In this document: positions 1-8,789 of the stretch, piece by piece | Layout: the number at the start of each line of letters is the position of its first letter | Numbering within the stretch: position 1 is the first letter of the stretch | Assembly: GCF_003725795.1 (NCBI RefSeq) | Contig: NZ_RBEE01000010.1 | Location: 59,691-123,690 of the forward strand | Reading direction: 5' to 3' | Source: Pedobacter jejuensis | GTDB taxonomy: Bacteria; Bacteroidota; Bacteroidia; Sphingobacteriales; Sphingobacteriaceae | Length of the DNA stretch: 64,000 bases | Notes under the pieces: generated by a model | Told to the model about the DNA's origin: nothing | Seen by the model: only the letters and a program-made list of their open reading frames with translations | Databases searched by the model: none | Made by a program: the position numbers and the translations under genes

Positions 1-477
1 ACCTGGACTATTGGCCCAGGTATTAATTTCCGAGAAGTGTGATAATGGCAACTGAAATAATTTATTACCCTTCCAATAGGCGTAGGTAAATGCTTTCTCT
101 CCCGAACCAAAAGCAATATCAAATCGTTCTACTCTAACTTGCTTGCCATCGATGTAGCCAACCTGGTAAAACCCGCTATCTCTTCGTTCTACTTTAATTT
201 TCAGCCGTTCGTTAAAGGCAAAAGTATTATCATCAGCAGTAACCAACTTTGCAAGTTTTTTGTTATCTACACTACCAGAACTTAATCCATGTGCATTATG
301 CACAAATGATTTGGAAACATCAGCATGGCATTTAACGCAGCTTGCAGCACCGGCATAATTTTCTCCCCTAGCATCGGGTGGTATTTTATCAGCCTCAGTC
401 ATACAACGCGAAAGTGCCAGGATGACCAGCATCATGACACCTAAAATAAAAATTACGCGTTTGTTACCTTTTAACAC
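1..477 (-). CDS. c-type cytochrome, C-terminus cut by window edge
   Basis: The first 159 codons of a gene that runs off the left edge can be read on the minus strand. It starts at a GTG, since an in-frame stop lies just upstream. The N-terminus is basic (KGNKR), followed by a hydrophobic segment at residues 8-23. A cysteine at 25 does not make a good lipobox because arginine precedes it. A heme-binding CVKCH motif sits at residues 47-51. The region after it (RFDIAFGSG, YWKGNKLFQLP, NTWANSPG) resembles cytochrome c-554-type multiheme proteins, so more heme motifs are expected outside the window. Heme attachment implies a periplasmic location. The start lies 13 bp after the GH5 stop, so co-transcription with PUL1 is likely. 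The substrate or electron partner is unknown. A start at one of the internal ATG codons near 435 is possible. Confidence 0.7.
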   Translation of the reverse strand, partial: MLKGNKRVIFILGVMMLVILALSRCMTEADKIPPDARGENYAGAASCVKCHADVSKSFVHNAHGLSSGSVDNKKLAKLVTADDNTFAFNERLKIKVERRDSGFYQVGYIDGKQVRVERFDIAFGSGEKAFTYAYWKGNKLFQLPLSHFSEINTWANSPG

Positions 478-490
478 AAGTGCTTTCTGC

Positions 491-2269
491 TTATTTTACA
501 AATTGAATATAGCTAAAATTATAACCACCTGTATCTGAAATAACCCTTATAACCTGTTTACCAGCAGCAATAGGAATATTTGGCAAATCGAAGGTTGCGA
601 ACTTTTTTGCTCCACCGGTTTTTGGAACCTGAATGCCTGAAGCAACAGTTTTTCCGTTGATGGATATGCTTAGTTTGCCATCAACATTGGCAGATGCGGT
701 ATTTAATTTCAAAGTGTAATTTCCTTTTGATGCTACATTTACGGAGTATTGCAACCACTCTCCTTTTTCAATGCTATTAACAAAATACTTCTCATACAAA
801 ACAGAATCTTTCGAAATGTCAACTCCATCGTTTCTATATATTCGGCCACGATTACCTGCTGTTCTTTTATTGGTTACGGTATGGTAATCTGCTGTATCCA
901 AATCGAAATAGGCAAAGTTGTTTTTTCCTAAATCGTAATCAACTGCATAAATTATAGCGCCGTTTTTTATATTGTTTGCTTTAAAAGATTTAGTTTCATT
1001 TGAATGCGGCTGGCGAATCATGGCATCGATAACATCTTTATGGATGATTGTATTTTCTAATTTAGTATAAATCGCTAATTCCATTAAACCACTATAAACA
1101 TTGCTTTCTTTTGGTTTGTCGCCACCATTATTTATGTAATTTACTACACTATTGTAATTTGGGTTGGAGCGAATTTCCATCGGATTATTAAAGCCAACTT
1201 TTTTTAATGGCCACCAAGCCCAACCAATATTATTTCGTTCTAAAAGGCTGATAGCATCCGTAAACCAGGTATTGGAATTCTCACCAGTTTCGCCTAGCCA
1301 TACTGGCACGTTTTGCTCATCTCTGGCTTTTATCATATTTGATATGGAAGCCTGGTCGTTATAATTCCAATATTTATGAAAGCTAAGCACCATATTTTTA
1401 TCCCACAAAGGAAAAATACCATTGTAGTTGTTTCCCCAACCGTTACCTTCTATAATTATGATGTGCTTATCATCAACAGTACGTATTGCTTTGGTAATAT
1501 CTACCATTAGTTTTCTTAGCGGAGCATTTACCTTTTCTTTGGTTCCATTTTTATCATCAGCAGGATTTGAAAAACCATAATTAGGCTCATTAATGATGTC
1601 GTAAGCTCCAATCCATTCTTCATTTTTATATCGCTCGGCTAGCTTTGCCCAAAGTGCAATTGTTTTTTGCTGATTGGCTTCGCTTTCCCAAAGCATCGGT
1701 TTTGAATCGTCTCTATCTGCGATATTGGTATCATTTCCTTGTCCGCCGGGTGTTGCATGCAAATCCAAAATCAGGTACATTTTATTGGCTTTACACCAGG
1801 CAAGCAAACTATCTGTTAAAGCAAAACCCCTATCCAACCAGGTATTTTTGCCAGCCACAGGTTCCTTTTCTACGGGTAAAGTATACAAGTTATAATGCAT
1901 GGGTAAACGAACAGAGTTAAATCCCCAAGCTTTTAAAGAATCGATATCAATTTTTCGGGTATGGTTATTTAACCAGGCATCGTAAAACTCTTGGGTTTGT
2001 CTAGCGCCCATTAAATCTTCGAGATTTTCTCTAATTTTATGTTGTTGCCCGTCTTTATTTATTTTTAGCATGTAGCCTTCCTGCAACATCCATCCACCTA
2101 AACCGAAGCCACGAAGTAAAATATTCTCGCCTTTGGCATTAACAATTTTCTTTCCATCGGCCTTTAAAAAGCCTTGGGCAACAGACTGAAATGATAACAG
2201 CGTTAAGCCAAGAAAGCACACAAGCTGAATACGCTTTTGAAATTGGAGCATTATATATTTTGAATACAT
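491..2269 (-). CDS. secreted GH5 glycoside hydrolase with C-terminal CBM6-like module
   Basis: The 592-residue protein has a signal peptide ending near SVAQ (residue 32), then a cellulase-type GH5 barrel (residues about 35-375). The acid/base glutamate lies in the motif IINEPNYG and the nucleophile glutamate in WLGETGEN, as in retaining GH5 enzymes. A linker leads to a C-terminal beta-sandwich (residues about 430-592) with GEWLQYSVNV and YNFSYIQF, typical of CBM6-like sugar-binding modules. It is the last enzyme of PUL1, 22 bp after GH30. The GH5 subfamily cannot be assigned by eye; an endo-beta-glucanase is the best guess given the GH30 neighbour. A second possible start is the ATG six codons downstream, at 2251. 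Confidence 0.9.
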   Translation of the reverse strand: MYSKYIMLQFQKRIQLVCFLGLTLLSFQSVAQGFLKADGKKIVNAKGENILLRGFGLGGWMLQEGYMLKINKDGQQHKIRENLEDLMGARQTQEFYDAWLNNHTRKIDIDSLKAWGFNSVRLPMHYNLYTLPVEKEPVAGKNTWLDRGFALTDSLLAWCKANKMYLILDLHATPGGQGNDTNIADRDDSKPMLWESEANQQKTIALWAKLAERYKNEEWIGAYDIINEPNYGFSNPADDKNGTKEKVNAPLRKLMVDITKAIRTVDDKHIIIIEGNGWGNNYNGIFPLWDKNMVLSFHKYWNYNDQASISNMIKARDEQNVPVWLGETGENSNTWFTDAISLLERNNIGWAWWPLKKVGFNNPMEIRSNPNYNSVVNYINNGGDKPKESNVYSGLMELAIYTKLENTIIHKDVIDAMIRQPHSNETKSFKANNIKNGAIIYAVDYDLGKNNFAYFDLDTADYHTVTNKRTAGNRGRIYRNDGVDISKDSVLYEKYFVNSIEKGEWLQYSVNVASKGNYTLKLNTASANVDGKLSISINGKTVASGIQVPKTGGAKKFATFDLPNIPIAAGKQVIRVISDTGGYNFSYIQFVK

Positions 2270-2291
2270 AGTAGAATTATTGTGGGTTATT

Positions 2292-3695
2292 TTACCAGAT
2301 GTAGGTTGAAACGGAACCTTTTTCTAAAGTTGTAGAAACTATTTTTCCATTATAACTGATGTTGAAAGTTGTATTTGTACTACCGGTATTGGCAACGATT
2401 AAAATCTTCTTTCCATCGGGTGTTTTAAATGCGACATTTGATAAACCCGAAGGTTCATTTGATGCGATGCGAACAGAACCCGGACGAACAAATTTAGATG
2501 CATGTGCAACAGAATAATAAGCTAAGTTTCTGCTTACTTTATCTTTATCGATAGTTACCGCACCTTGGCAAGTTGGGCAACCGCCTCTATCTGTAAACGG
2601 TTTATTTTCCAAATCGGCGGCTAAATTCCACTCTAAAACATTTCTGCTCCAATTACGTGTTGCGCCAATTATTAATCTTTTAACCGGGTTGATAATATTT
2701 ATGGTTGATGAACCAGGTTCCTCTACAACCATTTGTTCAGAAAAGTAAATGTTCTTATCAGGATGGGCATTGTGTACATCGGTTAATGCTTCAATTTTTC
2801 CACCATATAAATGAAATGCAGAGCCATCGATATATTTTTTAGCTTCAGGATCATCCAAAATTGAAATTGGATAATCAGGTCTATCGGCATTATGATCGTA
2901 AATAATAATTTTAGTTTTTAATCCGGCTTTTTCGAAAGCAGGTCCAAGATTTTTCTTTACAAAAATAGCTTGATCTGGAGCAACCATTAATAAACTTGGA
3001 TTATTACCTGGATGCAGTGGCTCATTTTGAACGGTAATGGCATCAATCGTAATGCCTTCTTTTTTCATTTCTTGCACATATTTCACTAAGTATTTGGCAT
3101 AAACTTCATAAAATTCGGGCTTTAACATTCCTCCACGAGCGTCGTATGCTGTTTTCATCCATAAGGGAGGAGACCATGGCGAGCCCAAGATTTTTATCTT
3201 TGGATTTATCGCAAGGATTTCCTTCATCACCGGAATAACATCAGCTTTATCTAAACCTAAATCGAATTTTGCCTGCTGTAAATCTGTTTCTCCTTCGGGC
3301 AAATCATTATAAGAAAATACTTTTTCATTCAAATCTGAAGCACCAATACTTAGACGGATATAACTGACACCAATATTGTTTCCATCCGTTGCGAAAAGTT
3401 CTTTAAGCAAAGCGGCTCTGGCAAGTGCCGACATTTTAATGATGTGTTGCGCACTTCCACCCGTTAATGTATAACCAAATCCATCAATTGGTTGGTAAGT
3501 TTCTTTATCATTTACAATGATGGTTGGGTTTTTATTCTGCTCAGATGAAAATTTTAGCACCGCAGTTTGTTTGGTAAACAATACTGATCTATCTGCCTTG
3601 GTAAGCCATGAACTTACATTATTTTGTGCAGTTGATTGTAGCGTTGAAATGCTACACATAACAGCAAAACAATAGCTTATCGCCTTAAATTTCAT
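2292..3695 (-). CDS. secreted GH30 glycoside hydrolase (glucosylceramidase/beta-1,6-glucanase type)
   Basis: The 467-residue protein begins with a signal peptide ending at STAQ. The GH30 barrel carries the acid/base glutamate in ITVQNEPLH and the nucleophile glutamate in YFSEQMVVE. The start (QPIDGFGYTLTGGSA) and the C-terminal beta-sandwich (KTPDGKKILIVANTG) are typical of the family. Length fits GH30 subfamily 3-like enzymes of Bacteroidota, some of which cut beta-1,6-glucan; others are beta-glucosidases. It follows SusD after a 153-bp gap containing a long hairpin and precedes GH5, so it is probably part of the same operon. Activity on beta-1,6-linked glucan is inference from family and context. 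Confidence 0.9.
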   Translation of the reverse strand: MKFKAISYCFAVMCSISTLQSTAQNNVSSWLTKADRSVLFTKQTAVLKFSSEQNKNPTIIVNDKETYQPIDGFGYTLTGGSAQHIIKMSALARAALLKELFATDGNNIGVSYIRLSIGASDLNEKVFSYNDLPEGETDLQQAKFDLGLDKADVIPVMKEILAINPKIKILGSPWSPPLWMKTAYDARGGMLKPEFYEVYAKYLVKYVQEMKKEGITIDAITVQNEPLHPGNNPSLLMVAPDQAIFVKKNLGPAFEKAGLKTKIIIYDHNADRPDYPISILDDPEAKKYIDGSAFHLYGGKIEALTDVHNAHPDKNIYFSEQMVVEEPGSSTINIINPVKRLIIGATRNWSRNVLEWNLAADLENKPFTDRGGCPTCQGAVTIDKDKVSRNLAYYSVAHASKFVRPGSVRIASNEPSGLSNVAFKTPDGKKILIVANTGSTNTTFNISYNGKIVSTTLEKGSVSTYIW

Positions 3696-3762
3696 ATTGG
3701 CAAGTGGATTAAATTAACAATTTAGGGTTTATTTTTGAGCGTAAAAAGTTCTTCATTAAGAG

Positions 3763-3840
3763 AAAAGCTGTATCAAAAAATCTAAGTTTTAGTTTTCCTA
3801 AGAAACTAATTTTCTTATTTGATTTATGATACAGCCTTTT
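3763..3840 (-). terminator. long hairpin between susD and GH30
   Basis: CTGTATCA at 3768-3775 is complementary to TGATACAG at 3827-3834, and the flanking A and T runs extend the stem. The interior is AT-rich and can pair further. It lies directly after the SusD stop codon. It could be a partial terminator or an RNA processing/stability element that lowers enzyme expression relative to SusCD; the sequence alone does not decide. Confidence 0.5.
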
Positions 3841-3847
3841 TAAAAAA

Positions 3848-5380
3848 TTATTTAGTACCTCCGTACTCTTTGTTTTGTTGGATTTTGGTGTTGTTTAATT
3901 CTGCCTGAGGAATAGGGAAAATTTCATTTTTATTGGCTGTGAAACCTTTATAAGCCAATACTGTTGCGGCTTTACCCCAACGAACCAAATCAAGAAAACG
4001 ATGACCTTCGCCTGCCAACTCGGCTCTTCTTTCTCTCATAATGTTATCCATGGTAACTGCAACCGGGTTTAAACCTACACGAGCTCTTACTGCATTAAAC
4101 AATTGATAAGCACGACTTCCTGCACCTACTGCACCACCACTTTGCAAGATAGCTTCTGCTTCTAACATGTAAGTATCGGCCAAACGAATTTCGTACGAAT
4201 CTTGAGGAAAATTCAACTCTGTTTGTCCTGTAGGTGCTTTATCAGCAACGCGACCAATGGTTTTTTCTAAAAAGTAACCACTGTTTTGGTAACCTTTTTC
4301 GTAAGTAGCAATGCCATTTTTTTCCAAACTATCTAAATTTGCAACAGTAGCTTTATTTCTAGGATCGAAGTGGATGAAATCAAAAAACTCTTTTGTAAAT
4401 ACTAAAAAGCTGTAGCCCGAATAATAATCAGGCGCTGAAGCCAATACTGGTTTGTAACCACGTGGACCAACAATGATGTTTAACAAGTTACCTTCAGATG
4501 CTCCTGCATCGCCCCAACCACCGTTTGATGCATTAGAGTGTACAATTTCTAATATAGATTCTGTATTGAACTTGTTGTTCACTTTAAATAAATCGCCAAA
4601 GTTGGTTAGTAATTTATAACCGTAAGTAGCATTTGCCTGCCCAGGAGTAGAGCCATTTACAATTGCAAATTGTTCTGCAGCTTGTGCATATTTTGCTTGC
4701 TGTAAATAAACCTTACCAAGCATTGCTTGTGCAGCACCTTTTGTTAATCTTCCACCTTCTGATGCTCCGGTTATTGTATTTGGTAAAGCTGGGATTGCTT
4801 CAGTTAAATCTTTCTCGATTAAAGCATAAACATCCGCTGGCGCTACTTGCGTCACCTCATAAATTTGTTTTGGATCAACCTCCGAAGTTAGCAATGGAAT
4901 GTTTTTAAAGAAACGTACCAAATCGAAATAAAAGATTGCTCTAAGTGCTTTGGCTTCGCCAGTGTAACGAGCTTTAAGCGTGGCATCCATAGTTATACCA
5001 CCAATTTTTGATAAAAATACGTTGGCACGGAAAATACCTGCATAACCTTTATTCCACAAATAACCTTGTGGGCCAGTAGTTGGGTTTAGGGTGAAAGTAT
5101 TTACAACTTGCAAATCATTGATATCTGATGGACCACCACCGCCTGCAACCTGATCATCAGATGCTGCAGACATAATCGCAACCTTATCGTATAATCCACC
5201 AGCCTGAGCGCCAAATCTATCGTAGATAGAAACCAATGCTGCAAAAGCATCAGCCGGTGTTTTGTAGTAATTATCCAAAAGAACTCGCTCTTGAGGACTA
5301 ATTTCCAAGTATTTTTTACAGCCTGCAAATAGTTGCAATCCAGCCAGGATTACAACTACATAAGTAATTTTTCTTTTCAT
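3848..5380 (-). CDS. SusD/RagB family outer-membrane glycan-binding lipoprotein
   Basis: The protein starts best at MKRKITYVVVILAG, which gives a lipoprotein signal with the lipid-accepting cysteine in LFAGCKK. An ATG 24 nt upstream would overlap the SusC stop and add a poor leader. The mature part has the SusD fold signatures: DNYYKTPADAFAALVSIYD near the N-terminus, AKALRAIFYFDLVRFFKNIPL, LTKGAAQAMLGKVYLQQ, and C-terminal MRERRAELAGEGHRFLDLVRWGK. SusD proteins sit as lids on the SusC transporter and bind oligosaccharides at the cell surface. The gene follows SusC by 10 bp, the normal pairing. Length (about 510 aa) is typical. Confidence 0.95.
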   Translation of the reverse strand: MKRKITYVVVILAGLQLFAGCKKYLEISPQERVLLDNYYKTPADAFAALVSIYDRFGAQAGGLYDKVAIMSAASDDQVAGGGGPSDINDLQVVNTFTLNPTTGPQGYLWNKGYAGIFRANVFLSKIGGITMDATLKARYTGEAKALRAIFYFDLVRFFKNIPLLTSEVDPKQIYEVTQVAPADVYALIEKDLTEAIPALPNTITGASEGGRLTKGAAQAMLGKVYLQQAKYAQAAEQFAIVNGSTPGQANATYGYKLLTNFGDLFKVNNKFNTESILEIVHSNASNGGWGDAGASEGNLLNIIVGPRGYKPVLASAPDYYSGYSFLVFTKEFFDFIHFDPRNKATVANLDSLEKNGIATYEKGYQNSGYFLEKTIGRVADKAPTGQTELNFPQDSYEIRLADTYMLEAEAILQSGGAVGAGSRAYQLFNAVRARVGLNPVAVTMDNIMRERRAELAGEGHRFLDLVRWGKAATVLAYKGFTANKNEIFPIPQAELNNTKIQQNKEYGGTK

Positions 5381-5390
5381 TTTAATTTTT

Positions 5391-8300
5391 TTAAAAATTA
5401 GCATTTAAACCAAATACGAACGAACGAGCTTGTGGATATACCCCACGGTCTATACTAAATGCGTTACCGCTATTGTTTGACCCCAATTCTGGATCGTAAC
5501 CACTGTAACCTGTTATTGTAAATAAATTTTCAGATAATACATATACTCTAAACTTTTTCAATCCGAGTTTATCGGTTAGCATTTTAGGAATGGTATAACC
5601 AATCTGGAATGTTCTTAATCTGAAATAATCTCCTTTTTCTAAATACAATGAAGAGAATTTAGTTAAGTTTTTGTTTGGATCTGCATCTGTTAATCTCGGC
5701 TGAGTAGTTGATGGATTTGTAGGCGTCCATCTATCCAATCTGGCAGTAGAATAATTTGCATTCGGAATATCTAATCTTCTAATTCCTTGGAAAATCATAT
5801 TTCCTGCAACACCACTACCAAAGGCAATTAAATCCCAGTTTTTATAGGTTAAGTTTATGGTTAAACCGTATGTAAAGTTTGGTAAACCGTTTCCAATAAA
5901 ATCTCTATCGCTTTCATTAATAAGATTATCACCATTTAAGTTAGCAAATTTAACATCACCTGGTTTTGCCAAAGGCTGCAAAGGTTGCCCGTTTGGACCA
6001 GTGTAAGCATTAATTTCTGCTTGTGATTGAAAAATCCCCTGATTTACGTAGCCATAAAACTCATTATACGAATGGCCGATTTGTGTACGTGTGATGTTTC
6101 CTAAAGTTTGGAAAGTTGCCTGGCTATCATCAATAAAATTAATACCCGGACTTAATTTTTCAATCGTGTTTTTAATGAATGAACCATTACCACTAATGTT
6201 TAAACCAAACTGACCAACTTGTTTACGGTAAGAAAGTTCGAACTCTAAACCTTTGTTAGACATATCTGCAATGTTTGCAGCAGGGCTACCACTACCAATA
6301 TAACCAGGAACTGGTGGGTTTTGAAGAATACCAACCGTTTTCTTTTTATAGATATCTGCCGTTAACGAGAAATCTTTGAAGATGGTTGCGTCGATACCAA
6401 TATTTGTAGATCTGGTTTCTTCCCATTTCAAATCAGGGTTTGCAGATGCATTTGGACTGTAACCAATGTTAACTACGTTAGCGTTACCAAAAGTATAGTT
6501 TCTACCACTACCAACGGTTGGTACGTAGGCAAAGTCGCCAATACCATCGTTACCGGTAACACCATAACTCGCTCTAATTTTTAAGAAGTTTACATAATCA
6601 TTTTGAGGAAAGAAATCTTCTTTAGTTGGCACCCAGCCAATTTGACCAGATGGGAAATAACCATATTTATTATTCGCACCAAACCTTGATGAACCATCTC
6701 GTCTGATTAATGCTGAGAACAAATATTTTTCATTATAATCATACGTTAAACGAGAAAATAAGGAGAAGATTTTGTGGTCTGTACCTTCACTACCATCAGA
6801 TGTTCTGTTTGCAGCTACAGGTTTAAACCTCATCGAAGCCGAATAAAAATCGGTTGCAGGTACATCAAAAAATGTTGTACTTACACTGCGGCTAAATCCA
6901 TCACTGTATGAACCCTGACCAACCAATAAACTTAAATTATGGTTACCCAATGATTTTGTGTAAGATAATGTGTTCTCAAGATTGTAAGTAATTACATAAT
7001 TAATGTTTCTTGAAAATTGCGTTCTGGTGTTTGATGTTGAAGAGTTTAAATAATAAATCGGGTTAAAACCATCACCACCATAAAAAGCTAGCTTAGAACC
7101 TAAAGTAGAACGGAAACGTAAACCTTTAATTGGCTCAGCTTCTAAAAATGCATTACCAACAATGTTGTGGTCCCAATTATAATTTCCAATCTGGCGTTTA
7201 ATGCTAGCTAAGGGATTGCTTATTTCTTGTGCAACACGTGTCGAAATTCCATAAGGGAAACCATTTGGATCTCTAAAAACCGGTTGATTGCTATATGGAG
7301 GAGCATTAAATACCGCGGGATCTGTTACAATTGCAGGCGTAAGCGGATCTAAATTAATAGCCGAACTTAATGGACCACCAAATTCGCTGTTTGTGTTTCC
7401 GATACCATTTGTAATAGAGTGGCTATAACCTAAGTTTTCGCCGATGGTTAACCATTTGTACAATTTGTGGGTAGAGTTAATACGAATGTTTGCACGATTG
7501 TATTTTGAAACATCAGTAGAAACGATACCATCAACTTTGAAATATCCGAAGGATAAGAAGAAAGTAGATTTCTCGCTACCACCACTAATGCTTACTTCAT
7601 GGTTTTGACGAGCAGCACTATTGTTAAAAATTAACGATTGCCAATCTGTTCCTTCACCTAAAGACGCTGCATTTGGATAAGGTAAGGTTGGCGTTGTACC
7701 AGTAAAATCATTCAAATAAGATTCGTTTCTTAATGTTGCATACTGCGTAGCGTTTAATAATTCTAATTTTTTAGCCGCACGAGCAACACCATAATAACCG
7801 TTGTACGTTAAATTTAAACTTCCGGCTTTACCTTTTTTGGTTGTTACTAAAATTACACCTGATGCTGCACGTGTACCATAAATTGCTGCCGAAGCACCAT
7901 CTTTTAATACTTCGATAGATTCGATATCGGACTGGTTTAAATAGCCGATACCACCATTATCTACCACAACACCATCAATTACCCAAAGTGGATCGTTTTT
8001 ACCGCCAAATGATGTGAAACCACGTAATCTTACTGTAGATGCAGAACCTGGCTGACCAGATTGTGCGGCAATGGTTAAACCCGATGTTCTACCTTGTAAA
8101 GCTTGTTCTAAACGTGTAGTAGTAGGTTGGTTTTCTAAGTCGGCAGCTTTAACGCTTGAGATGGCGCCTGTTACCAAACTTTTCTTTTGTGTTCCGTAAC
8201 CAACAACTACAACCTCACTTAAATCTTTAGAATCGGTTAGTAATGAAATGTTAATTTTTCCACTTGCAGGAATTGTAATGGTTTGCGATACCATACCAAT

Positions 8301-8531
8301 CTGGCTAATGGATAATTTTCCGCCTATGGGCGCCTGAATGGTAAATAACCCGTTAGGATCTGTAGATGCAGCACGAGTTGTGCCCTCAACTTTAACAGTA
8401 ACACCGGGAAGCGGAGTGCCATCTTTCTGGTCTGTTACCTTTCCTGTAACTGTAATATCCTGGGCAAATAATGCCATCGGAAATGCCATGATACAGTAAA
8501 TGAAGAATACGAATGTAAATCTTCTTCTCAT
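5391..8531 (-). CDS. SusC/RagA family TonB-dependent transporter
   Basis: The 1046-residue protein has a signal peptide (ending ALFAQ) and an N-terminal carboxypeptidase-regulatory-like beta-sandwich (VTGKVTDQKDGTPLPGVTV, residues about 26-105). A TonB-box-like segment EVVVVGYGTQ follows, then the plug (RLRGF, PLWVIDGVVV, ESIEVLKDGASAAIYGTRAASGVILVTTKKG) and the outer-membrane barrel to the C-terminus. It imports oligosaccharides using TonB energy, together with the SusD encoded 10 bp downstream. It is the first gene of the PUL1 operon, and its 252-bp upstream region carries a plausible promoter and repeated CTAC motifs. Architecture and length are standard. Confidence 0.96.
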   Translation of the reverse strand: MRRRFTFVFFIYCIMAFPMALFAQDITVTGKVTDQKDGTPLPGVTVKVEGTTRAASTDPNGLFTIQAPIGGKLSISQIGMVSQTITIPASGKINISLLTDSKDLSEVVVVGYGTQKKSLVTGAISSVKAADLENQPTTTRLEQALQGRTSGLTIAAQSGQPGSASTVRLRGFTSFGGKNDPLWVIDGVVVDNGGIGYLNQSDIESIEVLKDGASAAIYGTRAASGVILVTTKKGKAGSLNLTYNGYYGVARAAKKLELLNATQYATLRNESYLNDFTGTTPTLPYPNAASLGEGTDWQSLIFNNSAARQNHEVSISGGSEKSTFFLSFGYFKVDGIVSTDVSKYNRANIRINSTHKLYKWLTIGENLGYSHSITNGIGNTNSEFGGPLSSAINLDPLTPAIVTDPAVFNAPPYSNQPVFRDPNGFPYGISTRVAQEISNPLASIKRQIGNYNWDHNIVGNAFLEAEPIKGLRFRSTLGSKLAFYGGDGFNPIYYLNSSTSNTRTQFSRNINYVITYNLENTLSYTKSLGNHNLSLLVGQGSYSDGFSRSVSTTFFDVPATDFYSASMRFKPVAANRTSDGSEGTDHKIFSLFSRLTYDYNEKYLFSALIRRDGSSRFGANNKYGYFPSGQIGWVPTKEDFFPQNDYVNFLKIRASYGVTGNDGIGDFAYVPTVGSGRNYTFGNANVVNIGYSPNASANPDLKWEETRSTNIGIDATIFKDFSLTADIYKKKTVGILQNPPVPGYIGSGSPAANIADMSNKGLEFELSYRKQVGQFGLNISGNGSFIKNTIEKLSPGINFIDDSQATFQTLGNITRTQIGHSYNEFYGYVNQGIFQSQAEINAYTGPNGQPLQPLAKPGDVKFANLNGDNLINESDRDFIGNGLPNFTYGLTINLTYKNWDLIAFGSGVAGNMIFQGIRRLDIPNANYSTARLDRWTPTNPSTTQPRLTDADPNKNLTKFSSLYLEKGDYFRLRTFQIGYTIPKMLTDKLGLKKFRVYVLSENLFTITGYSGYDPELGSNNSGNAFSIDRGVYPQARSFVFGLNANF

Positions 8532-8593
8532 AGAAAATAATTTTAAGTTAATATTTGGTTAGCTAGAGTATGGTTTGGTTCCATAACTCAATT

Positions 8594-8703
8594 CAAATCT
8601 ATGTATGTGATTTTGTTTGATGCAATTTCGACATGCTACACAAACCCTACAAAGCGCAAAATCGAATGATTTAACCCTACTTTTGGCACTACATACACAC
8701 TAC
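8594..8703 (-). promoter_or_regulatory. PUL1 promoter with helically phased CTAC motifs
   Basis: On the minus strand TAGATTTG (8601-8594) fits the Bacteroidota -7 element TAnnTTTG, and TTG (8625-8623) sits 21 bp upstream as a -33 element. Further upstream CTAC (GTAG on the transcribed strand) begins at 8636, 8647, 8677, 8689 and 8700, spacings of 11, 30, 12 and 11 bp, close to whole helical turns. This is a candidate binding region for the neighbouring triple-Y/LuxR-type regulator. The promoter consensus is established for the phylum; assignment to this regulator is inference. Confidence 0.45.
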
Positions 8704-8776
8704 AAACCAAAATTTTACTGCTGATAATCAGACACTTAAAATTTACCTATGGAAATTAAAGCAAACGACAAAACAA

Positions 8777-8789
8777 GCCTAGATTAGGC
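8777..8789 (-). terminator. short hairpin spanning the regulator stop codon
   Basis: GCCTA and TAGGC form a 5-bp stem around the loop GAT and include the TAA stop of the regulator gene. The minus strand continues with TTGTTTTG. A weak terminator is possible, separating the regulator from the SusC promoter. Confidence 0.35.
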
